From: an uncultured Sulfitobacter sp.
Lineage (GTDB): Bacteria; Pseudomonadota; Alphaproteobacteria; Rhodobacterales; Rhodobacteraceae
Assembly: GCF_947497275.1 (NCBI RefSeq)
Contig: NZ_CANMFS010000005.1
Span: 240,189-304,188, forward strand
Length of the DNA: 64,000 nt
Direction of reading: 5' to 3'
The notes beneath the pieces were generated by a model. The model worked only from the letters and a program-made list of their open reading frames with translations. It was not told the DNA's origin and searched no databases. Positions 46,253 through 54,377 of the stretch are shown in pieces. A program made the position numbers and the translations under genes. The stretch's first letter is position 1; the number at the start of each line of letters is the position of its first letter.

Positions 46253-46490
46253 CTGACCGGCTCGACCTTCGGCCAGAGCTTTAGCGCGGCGCAGCTCGAC
46301 CTTGTGCGCACGATGTACCGCGACATGCCGATCTTCTGCTTTGGGTATACGCTGGTGACGTGAGGGGGCGTTGGTAGATTGTACGCACTATGAGGCTGGA
46401 TCTATCTGCGCAACCTGCGCGTGGGCGATCCGGCTACCCTTGACCCGGCGCCCGTGCGGGCCTACCCGAACCCTGACAGACACAGGAGCC
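46253..46490 (+). pseudogene. Possible decayed coding remnant before prmA
   Basis: Two stretches look protein-like but belong to no complete gene. The first is LTGSTFGQSFSAAQLDLVRT then MYRDMPIFCFGYTLVT, ending at the TGA at 46361. The second is IYLRNLRVGDPATLDPAPVR from 46401, which runs into prmA in the wrong frame. They may be parts of one broken gene or chance open frames. I do not recognise the family. The second piece ends where the prmA leader begins. Confidence 0.25.
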
Positions 46491-46494
46491 GCCG

Positions 46495-47367
46495 ATGCCG
46501 ACCTATACCGCCCTCACCACCCTTGCGGGCCGCGATGCAGCCTATACGCTTGGCGATGCAATGGAGACGTTGAATCCTGAGCCGACCGGCGTCGGCGTGT
46601 TCGAAATGGAGGACGGATCGGGCCTGTGGGAAGTGGGCGGCTACTTCGAGGACGTACCCGACGATACCGCGCTTGCGGTTCTTGCCGCTGCTATGGGGGC
46701 GAAACCGTTCATTGTATCCGAGCTGCCCGAAACCGATTGGGTCGCCCATGTGCGTCGCGAACTTGCGCCGGTCGAGGCGGGTCGTTTTTTCGTCTATGGC
46801 AGCCACGACGCCGACAAGGTGCCGGACGCATGCGAGCCATTGCTCATTGAGGCCGCGATGGCGTTCGGCACCGGCCACCACGGCACCACACTGGGCTGTC
46901 TGCGTGCGCTGGACCGGCTGGCGCTCGGCGGCTTCGTCGGGCGGCGGGTCGTGGACATCGGCTGCGGCACGGCGGTTCTGGCGATGGCGGCCGCGCGGAT
47001 CTGGGGTGATCCGGTGCTTGCGTCCGACATCGACGAGGTCGCGGTCGACGTCGCCCAGGCCAATGTGACGGCGAACGGACTGGAGGGAAAGGTGATCTGC
47101 GTGGAGGCGGCGGGGTTCGACCACCCGGCGCTCGCGGCGGGCGCGCCCTTTGATCTGGTGTTTGCCAACATCCTCAAGGGACCGCTCGTCGCACTCGCGC
47201 CTGACATGGCACGGGCAATGCAGGAGGGTGGTTTTGCGATTCTTTCCGGTATCCTGAACGAGCAGGCGGACGAGGTGATCGGCGTCTATGCACAGAACGG
47301 CATCAATCTGCACCACCGCGAAAGCATTGGTGACTGGACGACGATAACGCTCCTGAAAAAGACCTGA
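46495..47367 (+). CDS. prmA: Ribosomal protein L11 methyltransferase
   Basis: Trimethylates lysines and the N-terminus of ribosomal protein L11 using S-adenosylmethionine. The 290 residues have an N-terminal substrate domain, the hinge AFGTGHHGTTLGCLRAL, the SAM fold VDIGCGTAVLAMAAARIWG and the catalytic loop FDLVFANILKGPLVALAPD. The ATG at 46495 has a CAGGAGCC ribosome site. Length is typical. Confidence 0.95.
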   Translation: MPTYTALTTLAGRDAAYTLGDAMETLNPEPTGVGVFEMEDGSGLWEVGGYFEDVPDDTALAVLAAAMGAKPFIVSELPETDWVAHVRRELAPVEAGRFFVYGSHDADKVPDACEPLLIEAAMAFGTGHHGTTLGCLRALDRLALGGFVGRRVVDIGCGTAVLAMAAARIWGDPVLASDIDEVAVDVAQANVTANGLEGKVICVEAAGFDHPALAAGAPFDLVFANILKGPLVALAPDMARAMQEGGFAILSGILNEQADEVIGVYAQNGINLHHRESIGDWTTITLLKKT

Positions 47368-47410
47368 TATTCGACATGATTTGGGTGGTTCTGCCTTAAT
47401 TGCCTAACTT

Positions 47411-47439
47411 TTGACACATTTGAAACCTAAAAATTTACT
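47411..47439 (+). promoter_or_regulatory. Sigma-70-like promoter of the 115-residue gene
   Basis: A perfect TTGACA (47411-47416) is followed after 17 bases by TTTACT (47434-47439). Transcription would start near 47446, about 34 bases before the ATG at 47480. This is the cleanest housekeeping-type promoter seen in the window. Confidence 0.55.
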
Positions 47440-47479
47440 TAACAGCGGTGGGGGCCGACTGTTGAAAGAGACCACTGCC

Positions 47480-47827
47480 ATGGTTGAAACAAAAGACCAC
47501 TTTTCGCGCCGCCTGACAGGCCTTGAACGCAAACATGCCAAAATGGGCAAGTACGGTGTCTATACCCGTGTGGACAAGAATGGGGTCGTCATCCTCAAGG
47601 CGAAACGGGCCCGGATCTATTTCCCAGCCAAGGGCCTGCTGATCCTTGCCGCTTCCTTCTTCGTATTCAAGGCTTTTATCCTGTCCGCGAATGGTCCGGA
47701 TGCCTACAACGACCGGCTTGCGATGCTGGAAAGCGGAACGGTGGTCGAGGTGATAGGCGCCAGACTGCTTCAGGTCGATCCGCTTACGCAGCTCATCGCA
47801 AACCAGATCGGACCCCTTCTCCGGTAG
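47480..47827 (+). CDS. Hypothetical protein with one membrane helix
   Basis: 115 residues: a basic N-terminus (LTGLERKHAKMGKYGVYTRVDKNGVVILKAKRAR), one hydrophobic helix (LLILAASFFVFKAFIL) near residues 52-70, and a periplasmic tail ending IANQIGPLLR. I do not recognise a family. The ATG at 47480 is preferred over 47411 because the latter lies inside the promoter. A bidirectional terminator follows. Confidence 0.7.
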   Translation: MVETKDHFSRRLTGLERKHAKMGKYGVYTRVDKNGVVILKAKRARIYFPAKGLLILAASFFVFKAFILSANGPDAYNDRLAMLESGTVVEVIGARLLQVDPLTQLIANQIGPLLR

Positions 47828-47880
47828 AGCATTTCAACTGCTGCGCGGTAGGGCCCGCGTGTCTCCAAACACAAGAGAAA

Positions 47881-47919
47881 GCCGCGTCGGACATATTCCG
47901 GCGCGGCCATTGTATTTTT
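47881..47919. terminator. Bidirectional intrinsic terminator
   Basis: Stem GCCGCGTCGG (47881-47890) with CCGGCGCGGC (47898-47907), seven-base loop, and a T-rich tail on the plus strand (ATTGTATTTTT). Its position between two convergent genes suits use from both sides. Confidence 0.7.
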
Positions 47920-47960
47920 CGAAATGCGCGTCGTCGCTTGAAGCCGCGTACCAGACGGGG

Positions 47961-48179
47961 TCAGCGGATGAAAACGCTCCGTGCGACGTCTTCTATTGCA
48001 CCGCGCTCGAGGCCGATATCGGCCAACTCGCGATCGGTCAGACCAGCCAGTGCCTTACGTGTGATGCGCGAGTCGTTCCATGAGATCGCAGAGGTTATCA
48101 AGTCGCTGATAAGGAGGGCTGTCCGGTTTGCAAACGATGCAACGCCGTAGGTGGTGCGGGAGGTGTCAAAAGCAGCCAT
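47961..48179 (-). CDS. DUF1127 domain small protein
   Basis: 72 residues ending with the DUF1127 motif ITRKALAGLTDRELADIGLERGAIEDVARSVF. Small DUF1127 proteins of alphaproteobacteria bind RNA or affect phosphate and stress responses; no role is known here. The ATG at 48179 has an AAGGA ribosome site eight bases before, which decides against the longer reading at 48272. It is divergent from ruvC. Confidence 0.85.
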   Translation of the reverse strand: MAAFDTSRTTYGVASFANRTALLISDLITSAISWNDSRITRKALAGLTDRELADIGLERGAIEDVARSVFIR

Positions 48180-48209
48180 TGGAGCCGTCCTTCTTGCAAA
48201 ATTGGTTAT

Positions 48210-48270
48210 GCCGAATTCTTCGGCTGGTTGATCCGCAGTTAGGCAGAATGGGACCATACCGCAATGGTCC
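48210..48270. promoter_or_regulatory. Two dyads in the DUF1127/ruvC spacer
   Basis: GCCGAA-TTC-TTCGGC (48210-48224) lies in the DUF1127 leader and forms a small stem. GGACCAT-N6-ATGGTCC (48251-48257 and 48264-48270) is a perfect seven-base inverted repeat. The second could be an operator for the minus-strand gene. Confidence 0.4.
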
Positions 48271-48353
48271 AAAATGCAACGCTGATATGCGATTTCTGCA
48301 TAGGTTTTGTTTGCGGTAACATACCGTTAATAAAAGAAAAAATAGGGGGAGGT

Positions 48354-48426
48354 CGCGTGTCGCTCGCAGGTGACCGGAGGTCGTTTTCAGGGTAGTTTTC
48401 GCCACGCGCTGCAAAAGCGACACGCG
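48354..48426. repeat. Long-range inverted repeat upstream of ruvC
   Basis: CGCGTGTCGCT (48354-48364) and AGCGACACGCG (48416-48426) are perfect 11-base complements 51 bases apart. A smaller stem GACC-GGA-GGTC (48372-48382) lies inside. As RNA this is a 73-base two-stem fold. It is about 95 bases before ruvC and follows an A-rich run (48330-48342). No T-tract follows. Confidence 0.45.
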
Positions 48427-48521
48427 GTTTGTCGCAATTGTTCCATCGGTTGAATTTGTTATGCAGTGTTCGCGTTTCGTGCTAGTGCATCCAAAAAGCA
48501 ACAATATCGAGGATGAGGCAG

Positions 48522-49031
48522 ATGATACGGGTGATAGGCATCGATCCGGGGCTTCGAAATATGGGGTGGGGCGTGATCGACGTGACGGGAAGCCGTCTGA
48601 GCCATGTGGCGAACGGCATTTGCCATTCCGACGCGGGGCAGGATCTGGCGATGCGCCTTCTTGCGCTCCACGGACAGTTGACCCGCGTTTTCGCGACTTA
48701 CCGCCCGCAGACGGCAGCGGTCGAACATACCTTCGTCAACAAGGACGGGGCGGGCACGCTCAAGTTGGGCCAGGCGCGCGGGATCGCTTTGCTGGTGCCC
48801 GCGCAGATGGGCCTTGCCGTGGGCGAATACGCCCCCAACAACGTCAAGAAAACGGTGGTGGGCGTCGGCCACGCCGACAAGGGGCAGGTGGCGCATATGG
48901 TGCGGATGCAACTGCCGGGGGTCGATATCGCGGGGCCAGATGCCGCGGACGCGCTGGCGGTGGCGATCTGCCACGCGCACCACGGCGGGGCGTCGACGCT
49001 GGCGACCGCAATCGCAAGAGCCAGCGCATGA
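48522..49031 (+). CDS. ruvC: Holliday junction endonuclease RuvC
   Basis: Cuts Holliday junctions as a dimer. The 169 residues have [20 protein letters not shown] with catalytic Asp8, the catalytic Glu in [11 protein letters not shown], and the C-terminal acids in [16 protein letters not shown]. An in-frame ATG at 48513 is an alternative start. It overlaps ruvA by four bases (ATGA). Confidence 0.95.
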   Translation: MIRVIGIDPGLRNMGWGVIDVTGSRLSHVANGICHSDAGQDLAMRLLALHGQLTRVFATYRPQTAAVEHTFVNKDGAGTLKLGQARGIALLVPAQMGLAVGEYAPNNVKKTVVGVGHADKGQVAHMVRMQLPGVDIAGPDAADALAVAICHAHHGGASTLATAIARASA

Positions 49032-49693
49032 TCGGCAAGATCACGGGACGCATAGATTACCGCGCGCCGGATCACGTGCTGATCGACGTGCGCGGTGTCG
49101 GCTATCTGGTCTATTGCTCGGACCGCACGCTGGCGGGCCTTCCCGGTGTCGGCGAGATGACGGCGCTTTATACCGATCTGCTGGTACGCGAAGACCTGAT
49201 GCAGCTGTTCGGCTTTGCCACGCTGGCCGAAAAGGAATGGCACCGTTTGCTGACGTCCGTGCAGGGTGTGGGGGCGAAGGCGTCGCTTGCAATTCTGGGG
49301 GCGCTCGGTCCCGACGGGGTAAGCCGTGCGATTGCACTGGGCGACTGGAACGCGGTCAAGGCGGCCAAGGGGGTCGGACCGAAGCTCGCACAGCGGATCG
49401 TGCTGGATCTCAAGGACAAGGCGCCCGGCGTGATGGCGATGGGTGGATCAGTAGCCCAGGCGCACGGAGACACCGGGGCCGAGGTGATCGAAGCACCCGC
49501 GGCACCGCGCGCAAAGCGCACAGAGCCCCCCAATGCCAGCGCCCAGTCGGAAGCATTGTCGGCCTTGTCCAACCTCGGTTGCGGTCCCGGAGATGCGGCG
49601 GGTGCCGTGGCGCGGGCCGCAGCCGACATGCCGCAGGCCGATACGCCCGCGTTGATCCGTGCGGCGTTGAAACTCCTCGCCCCGAAAGAGTAA
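49028..49693 (+). CDS. ruvA: Holliday junction helicase subunit RuvA
   Basis: Tetrameric junction-binding protein. The 221 residues start [21 protein letters not shown] (OB domain), with helix-hairpin-helix segments [19 protein letters not shown] and [20 protein letters not shown], and the C-terminal domain III ([20 protein letters not shown]), which binds RuvB. It is translated with ruvC through a four-base overlap; ruvB follows after 39 bases. Confidence 0.95.
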   Translation: MIGKITGRIDYRAPDHVLIDVRGVGYLVYCSDRTLAGLPGVGEMTALYTDLLVREDLMQLFGFATLAEKEWHRLLTSVQGVGAKASLAILGALGPDGVSRAIALGDWNAVKAAKGVGPKLAQRIVLDLKDKAPGVMAMGGSVAQAHGDTGAEVIEAPAAPRAKRTEPPNASAQSEALSALSNLGCGPGDAAGAVARAAADMPQADTPALIRAALKLLAPKE

Positions 49694-49732
49694 GGTGCGC
49701 GCACCGGCACCCCGGCGGGCGATCTGCGCAGG

Positions 49733-50758
49733 ATGAACATGATGGACAGCGATCCGACATTGCGGCCCCAGCCGCTGCCCGAAGACCACGACCGCGCCCT
49801 GCGTCCGCAGATGCTGGACGAATTCGTGGGTCAGGCGGAGGCGCGTGCGAACCTCAAGGTGTTCATCCAGTCCGCTCGCCAACGCGAAGAAGCGATGGAT
49901 CACACCCTGTTTCACGGCCCTCCGGGTCTGGGTAAGACGACGCTGGCACAGATCATGGCGCGCGAGCTGGGCGTGGGGTTTCGGATGACGTCCGGTCCGG
50001 TGTTGGCCAAGGCCGGTGATCTGGCCGCGATCCTCACCAATCTAGAAGCGCGAGACGTGTTGTTCATCGACGAAATCCACCGGCTCAACCCGGCGGTCGA
50101 AGAGGTGTTGTACCCGGCGCTGGAGGATTTCGAGCTGGATCTCGTGATCGGGGAGGGGCCTGCGGCGCGCACGGTGCGCATCGAATTGCAGCCCTTCACC
50201 CTAGTCGGTGCGACAACCCGCATGGGGCTGTTGACAACGCCGCTGCGCGACCGGTTCGGGATCCCCACGCGGTTGCAGTTCTACACCGAAGACGAATTGT
50301 TCATCATCGTCGAGCGCAATGCCCGCAAGCTGGGCGCCCCTGCGGATGAGGGTGGCGCGCGTGAGATCGCACGGCGCGCACGTGGCACACCGCGCATCGC
50401 GGGACGTCTGCTGCGCCGGGTTGTCGATTTCGCCGTCGTCGAGGGCGACGGACGGGTGACGCAGGCGTTGGCAGATATGGCGCTGACGCGGCTTGGCGTC
50501 GATCATCTGGGCCTTGACGGCGCGGATCGGCGGTATCTGCGGTTGATCGCGGAGAATTATCAGGGCGGGCCTGTCGGGATCGAGACGATGTCGGCCGCCC
50601 TGTCGGAATCGCGCGATGCGCTCGAAGAGGTGATCGAGCCGTTCTTGCTGCAGCAGGGATTGATCCAGCGCACCCCGCGCGGCCGGATGTTGGCGCGCAA
50701 GGCGTGGCAGCATCTGGGAATGGCACCACCCAAACCACAGACGGATCTGTTTGGCTGA
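49733..50758 (+). CDS. ruvB: Holliday junction branch migration ATPase RuvB
   Basis: Hexameric AAA+ motor that drives branch migration. The 341 residues include the RuvB mark [18 protein letters not shown], Walker [13 protein letters not shown], Walker [10 protein letters not shown] and the sensor [18 protein letters not shown], with a C-terminal winged helix ([16 protein letters not shown]). Confidence 0.97.
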   Translation: MNMMDSDPTLRPQPLPEDHDRALRPQMLDEFVGQAEARANLKVFIQSARQREEAMDHTLFHGPPGLGKTTLAQIMARELGVGFRMTSGPVLAKAGDLAAILTNLEARDVLFIDEIHRLNPAVEEVLYPALEDFELDLVIGEGPAARTVRIELQPFTLVGATTRMGLLTTPLRDRFGIPTRLQFYTEDELFIIVERNARKLGAPADEGGAREIARRARGTPRIAGRLLRRVVDFAVVEGDGRVTQALADMALTRLGVDHLGLDGADRRYLRLIAENYQGGPVGIETMSAALSESRDALEEVIEPFLLQQGLIQRTPRGRMLARKAWQHLGMAPPKPQTDLFG

Positions 50759-50774
50759 TCCCGGAATTGGATAT

Positions 50775-50786
50775 TTTTGGCCAAAA
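50775..50786. repeat. TTTTGGCCAAAA palindrome in the ruvB 3' flank
   Basis: A perfect 12-base palindrome inside GGATATTTTTGGCCAAAAG, 16 bases after the ruvB stop. Rhodobacterales genomes often show this GGxTATTTTTGGCCAAxAAGA motif after genes, where it can be translated as an FWPK tail. Only one copy was noticed in this window. No function is known to me. Confidence 0.45.
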
Positions 50787-50816
50787 GAAATAGGGGCCGG
50801 AAGAGGAGACTTGGCG

Positions 50817-51449
50817 ATGGAGCCGGACGAGATCGAAGCGCTTTTCACCCGTGAGGACGGGCAGTTCGTATTTGCCCGCTGGGGCCGGCCGATTGCGCCG
50901 GTTATTTTCGGGGTCGAGGATGCGACGCTGGGAGTGGTCAAGGGGGCGCTTGAGGCTGTGGCGGTGCTGACGGGGCACAGGATGGCGGAAACGGACCCGG
51001 AGCTGGGTGCGAATCTCATGATGTTCTTCTTTGAGGACTGGGCGGAGCTTCTGGAGGTGCCGGGGATGGACCGGTTGGTGCCGGATCTGACGGAACTGGT
51101 CGACAGGCTTGGCGCCGCGGAGGCGAACCAGTACCGGTTCTTCCGGTTCGACGAGAAGGGTGCGATCAAGGCGTGTTTCGTATTCTTGCGCATGGATGCG
51201 CATCTGTCCGCGGTGCCGGCGCAGACGCTGGCCCTGAGCCAGATCGTGCAGTCCTATCTGTTGTGGTCCGATACGGCCTTCCGGGAGAAATCGCCTCTGG
51301 CCGTTGCGGGGGAGAGCACGATTTTGCGGCCAGATGTCGCGGCATTGATCCGGGCGGCTTACGATCCGGTCCTGCCGCACGCCGCACAGGATCCGGCATA
51401 TGCCCTTCGGCTTTATGCGCGCGCAAAGGCGGGGAACAGTGTGCAATGA
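50817..51449 (+). CDS. Conserved hypothetical protein between ruvB and ybgC
   Basis: 210 residues beginning MEPDEIEALFTREDGQFVFARWGRPIAPVIFGVEDATL. It is acidic, mostly helical, with no signal or membrane segment. Features include FFEDWAELLEVPGMDRLVPDLTEL and LSQIVQSYLLWSDTAFREKSPLAVAGESTILRPDVAALIRAAYDP. I do not recognise the family. The ATG at 50817 has an AAGAGGAGA ribosome site. Its end overlaps ybgC by four bases, so it is part of the ruv/tol run. Confidence 0.8.
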   Translation: MEPDEIEALFTREDGQFVFARWGRPIAPVIFGVEDATLGVVKGALEAVAVLTGHRMAETDPELGANLMMFFFEDWAELLEVPGMDRLVPDLTELVDRLGAAEANQYRFFRFDEKGAIKACFVFLRMDAHLSAVPAQTLALSQIVQSYLLWSDTAFREKSPLAVAGESTILRPDVAALIRAAYDPVLPHAAQDPAYALRLYARAKAGNSVQ

Positions 51450-51832
51450 GCCATAGCATGACCGTCCGGGTGTATTACGAGGACACCGACATGGCCGGTA
51501 TCGTCTACTATGCGAACTACCTGCGCTATATCGAGCGCGGGCGCAGCGATTGGGTGCGCGAGATCGGCATCGATCAGTTGGGCATGAAAGGCGGCGGCGT
51601 GGTCTTTGCCGTGCGCAAGATCGAGGCCGAATACATCCAGCCCGCGCGGTTCGAAGATGTGCTGGAGGTGCGGACCACGCTCGACAGCCTGTCAGCGGCA
51701 CGCATGGTGATGGCGCAAGAGGTCTGGCGCGGTCCTGACCTGCTTTTTACCGCGAAAGTGCAGATCGTGTGCATCGGCGCGGCGGGAAAGCCCACACGTT
51801 TGCCAGCGGAACTTCGCCTACTGCAATCGTGA
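51446..51832 (+). CDS. ybgC: Tol-Pal associated acyl-CoA thioesterase YbgC
   Basis: A 128-residue hot-dog-fold thioesterase. The mark VYYEDTDMAGIVYYANYLRYIERGRSDW holds the catalytic Asp of the 4-hydroxybenzoyl-CoA thioesterase family. It is the usual first gene before tolQ. The ATG overlaps the previous stop (ATGA). It acts in the cytoplasm, with acyl-CoA or acyl-ACP substrates and a link to phospholipid synthesis. Confidence 0.93.
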   Translation: MSHSMTVRVYYEDTDMAGIVYYANYLRYIERGRSDWVREIGIDQLGMKGGGVVFAVRKIEAEYIQPARFEDVLEVRTTLDSLSAARMVMAQEVWRGPDLLFTAKVQIVCIGAAGKPTRLPAELRLLQS

Positions 51833-51945
51833 TCGTGCGCCTTTGCACCTAGCCCTCGCTTTTCCATTTGCCTTGAGATAGATTTCGTCCAAATGGAGCC
51901 TGTAAAACAGGCCCGTCCGAGGCAGACAAGCAAAGAGCAGATATT

Positions 51946-52641
51946 ATGCAAACAGCACTGATCGCCGCCGCAATCGGCGGCAATATTACCGTTTGGGGGA
52001 TGTTCGCACAGGCGACACTGACCGTGAAACTGGTGATGGTCGTATTGGTTCTCGCCTCCTTTTGGTGCTGGTCGATCATTGTCCAGAAAATCATGCAATA
52101 TCGCGCGGCGCGGCGCGAGGCGGGCCGCTTTGATCAGGCTTTCTGGTCGGGCGAGCCGCTGGATGCGTTGTTCGACCAGATCGGTGCGGAGCCATCGGGT
52201 GCCGCGGAAAAGATATTCGCCGCCGGTATGACGGAATGGCGCCGCTCGCATCGTGAGGATGGCGGGCTGATCCCCGGTGCCACCGCGCGCATCGACCGGT
52301 CGATGGACGTCGCTATTGCGAAAGAAGCCGAGCGGCTGCAGAAGGGGCTGCCGGTGCTGGCCACGACCGGATCGACCGCGCCGTTCATCGGTCTGTTCGG
52401 GACGGTGATCGGGATCATGAACGCCTTTATCGAGATCGCGGCGCAGCAGAACACCAATCTGGCAGTGGTCGCACCCGGCATCGCCGAGGCGTTGTTGGCG
52501 ACGGGCATCGGTCTTCTTGCCGCGATCCCTGCCGTGATCTTCTATAACAAGCTGAACGCCGACAGCGAGCGTATCCTGAGCGGGTACGAAGCCTTTGCCG
52601 ACGAGTTCGCCACCATTCTCAGCCGCCAGTTGGACAGCTGA
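51946..52641 (+). CDS. tolQ: Tol-Pal proton channel subunit TolQ
   Basis: Inner-membrane partner of TolR that uses the proton gradient to drive TolA. The 231 residues have three helices: LTVKLVMVVLVLASFWCWSIIV, TTGSTAPFIGLFGTVIGIMNAF and APGIAEALLATGIGLLAAIPAVIFYNKL. The ATG at 51946 follows a 113-base gap after ybgC. tolR starts three bases after its stop. Confidence 0.96.
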   Translation: MQTALIAAAIGGNITVWGMFAQATLTVKLVMVVLVLASFWCWSIIVQKIMQYRAARREAGRFDQAFWSGEPLDALFDQIGAEPSGAAEKIFAAGMTEWRRSHREDGGLIPGATARIDRSMDVAIAKEAERLQKGLPVLATTGSTAPFIGLFGTVIGIMNAFIEIAAQQNTNLAVVAPGIAEALLATGIGLLAAIPAVIFYNKLNADSERILSGYEAFADEFATILSRQLDS

Positions 52642-52644
52642 GCC

Positions 52645-53115
52645 ATGGCCGCAGGTATAATGCAGAGAAAGAGCGGTGGTGGACGGCGCAGCCGCAGAGG
52701 CGGCGCGCAACCGATGGCCGAGATCAATATCACGCCATTCGTGGATGTGATGCTGGTCCTTTTGATCATCTTCATGGTCGCGGCACCGCTTTTGACTGTC
52801 GGCGTACCTGTGGAGTTGCCGAAAACGGCAGCGACCGCACTGCCGAGCGAGCAGGAAGAGCCGCTGACCGTGACGCTCACCGCGGATGGGTCGGTACAGA
52901 TCATGACCACGGAAACAGCGCGCGAGGAACTCGTGGTCAAGTTGCGTGCGGTCGCGGCGGAGCGCGAGGGCGACCGCGTGTTCCTGCGCGCGGACGGTAC
53001 CGTGCCGTATAGTGCGGTAATGGAGATCATGGGCGCGCTGAATGCTGGCGGGTTTTCCAACATCGGACTGGTGACGGACATCGGCGGGCCGACGCTGGAC
53101 GGAACCGGGAACTGA
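52645..53115 (+). CDS. tolR: Tol-Pal protein TolR
   Basis: 156 residues of the ExbD/TolR family. A positively charged N-terminus (KSGGGRRSRRGGAQ) precedes AEINITPFVDVMLVLLIIFMVAAPL with the proton-carrying Asp in the helix. The periplasmic part ends NAGGFSNIGLVTD. An ATG at 52645 gives a slightly longer N-terminus than some relatives; MAEINITPF at 52714 is an internal alternative. Confidence 0.95.
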   Translation: MAAGIMQRKSGGGRRSRRGGAQPMAEINITPFVDVMLVLLIIFMVAAPLLTVGVPVELPKTAATALPSEQEEPLTVTLTADGSVQIMTTETAREELVVKLRAVAAEREGDRVFLRADGTVPYSAVMEIMGALNAGGFSNIGLVTDIGGPTLDGTGN

Positions 53116-53119
53116 TCCC

Positions 53120-54220
53120 ATGTCGCGCGCACGCAAGACGGGCAACATTATTTCCGGAGTGGGGCATGTCGGCCTTATCGGCTGGATCCTGTTCGGCGGT
53201 TGGTTTACGGCACGGCCCGACGCTGTCGAGGTGCAAGAGGTCGCGGTGATCAGCGGTGTGGAGTTTCAGGCGCTTCTCGATGCGCAACAACAGTCACGGG
53301 AAATCGCGCCGGAGCCGGAGACTGCCGCGCCGGAAATCACGCCGGATGCACCCGACGTCACTGTGGCCCCCGACATTTCGCCACCACCACCCGAACCTGT
53401 GACGGAAGAGCCCGCTGCCGAGCCGGTGGAGGAACCGGTTCCGGAAGTTTCGGAGGCTGCACCCGAAGTGCCGGAACCGCCTGCGGATCTTACGGTCGAG
53501 GAGGCGCCCGTCGCCGAGACGCCGGTGGAGCGTCCGGCGGAGCGGGTCGCACCCGAACCTGCGCCGCAACCAGCGCCCGACGTGGTGCAGGAGCCAGTGC
53601 CGCAGGACGCCGTAACACCCGAAGAGACGGGCGAGACGGTGCGCGAGCAGCAGGAGGCAGCGCAGACGCCCGAAGCAACAGACCGGATCATTACCGAGGC
53701 GGCACAGCCTCCCGCCTCGTCGCCTACCGCCTCTATGCGCCCGCCCGCCCGCCGTCCCGAGCGCCCCGCGCCCGCGCGTACCGCCGAAACATCTACGCCC
53801 ACACCGGCGCAGGAAGACCCCAGTCCGGTGGACGACGCCGCCGTACAGGCAGCTCTTGAGGCGGCGATGAGTTCGGCGCAGGCGGATGTGCCCACCGGGC
53901 CGCCGATGTCGTCGGGCGAAAAGGACGCGCTGCGTCTTGCGGTCCAGGGCTGCTGGAACGTCGATCCCGGTGCGCGCTGGGCTCAGACCACCGTCACGGT
54001 GGCGATGTCGATGACGCAGGACGGCAAGGTTGTCGGCAATTCGCTGCGGATGATCGGTAGCGAAGGTGGGGACGCGGCGACGGCGGAGGCCGCTTTCGGT
54101 GCAGCACGGCGGGCGATCCTGCTGTGCCAGAAGGGCGGATACCCGTTGCCGGCGGAAAAATATGGCCAATGGCAAGAGATCGAGATGACATTCAACCCGG
54201 AACGGATGCGAATCCGGTGA
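53120..54220 (+). CDS. tolA: Tol-Pal protein TolA-like
   Basis: Spans the periplasm from the inner membrane to Pal and TolB. The 366 residues have one membrane helix (SGVGHVGLIGWILFGGW), a long proline/glutamate/alanine-rich linker (residues about 55-255, many EP and VP repeats) and a C-terminal TolA/TonB-like domain (LAVQGCWNVDPGA then TVAMSMTQDGKVVGNSLRMIG). The linker is acidic and proline-rich, rather than the Lys/Ala helix of enterobacteria. Confidence 0.9.
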   Translation: MSRARKTGNIISGVGHVGLIGWILFGGWFTARPDAVEVQEVAVISGVEFQALLDAQQQSREIAPEPETAAPEITPDAPDVTVAPDISPPPPEPVTEEPAAEPVEEPVPEVSEAAPEVPEPPADLTVEEAPVAETPVERPAERVAPEPAPQPAPDVVQEPVPQDAVTPEETGETVREQQEAAQTPEATDRIITEAAQPPASSPTASMRPPARRPERPAPARTAETSTPTPAQEDPSPVDDAAVQAALEAAMSSAQADVPTGPPMSSGEKDALRLAVQGCWNVDPGARWAQTTVTVAMSMTQDGKVVGNSLRMIGSEGGDAATAEAAFGAARRAILLCQKGGYPLPAEKYGQWQEIEMTFNPERMRIR

Positions 54221-54377
54221 CGAGCCTGCGCGCAACCTTTGCGGCCTGTGCCGCGTTGATGTCGCGTGACCGGCTGGTACAGTCGGTGAGAAAGCCGCAC
54301 GCTGTGCGGCGTCGGGGGTCAGCGTGCTGGCGAACGATGAGAAAGCCAAGATTCAACTGCGAAAGGATGAGTGGCGT

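Noticed and set aside
48427..48521. LexA (SOS) box before ruvC
   Set aside because: The alphaproteobacterial GTTC-N7-GTTC pattern was not found; only GTTC-N5-GTTG is present.
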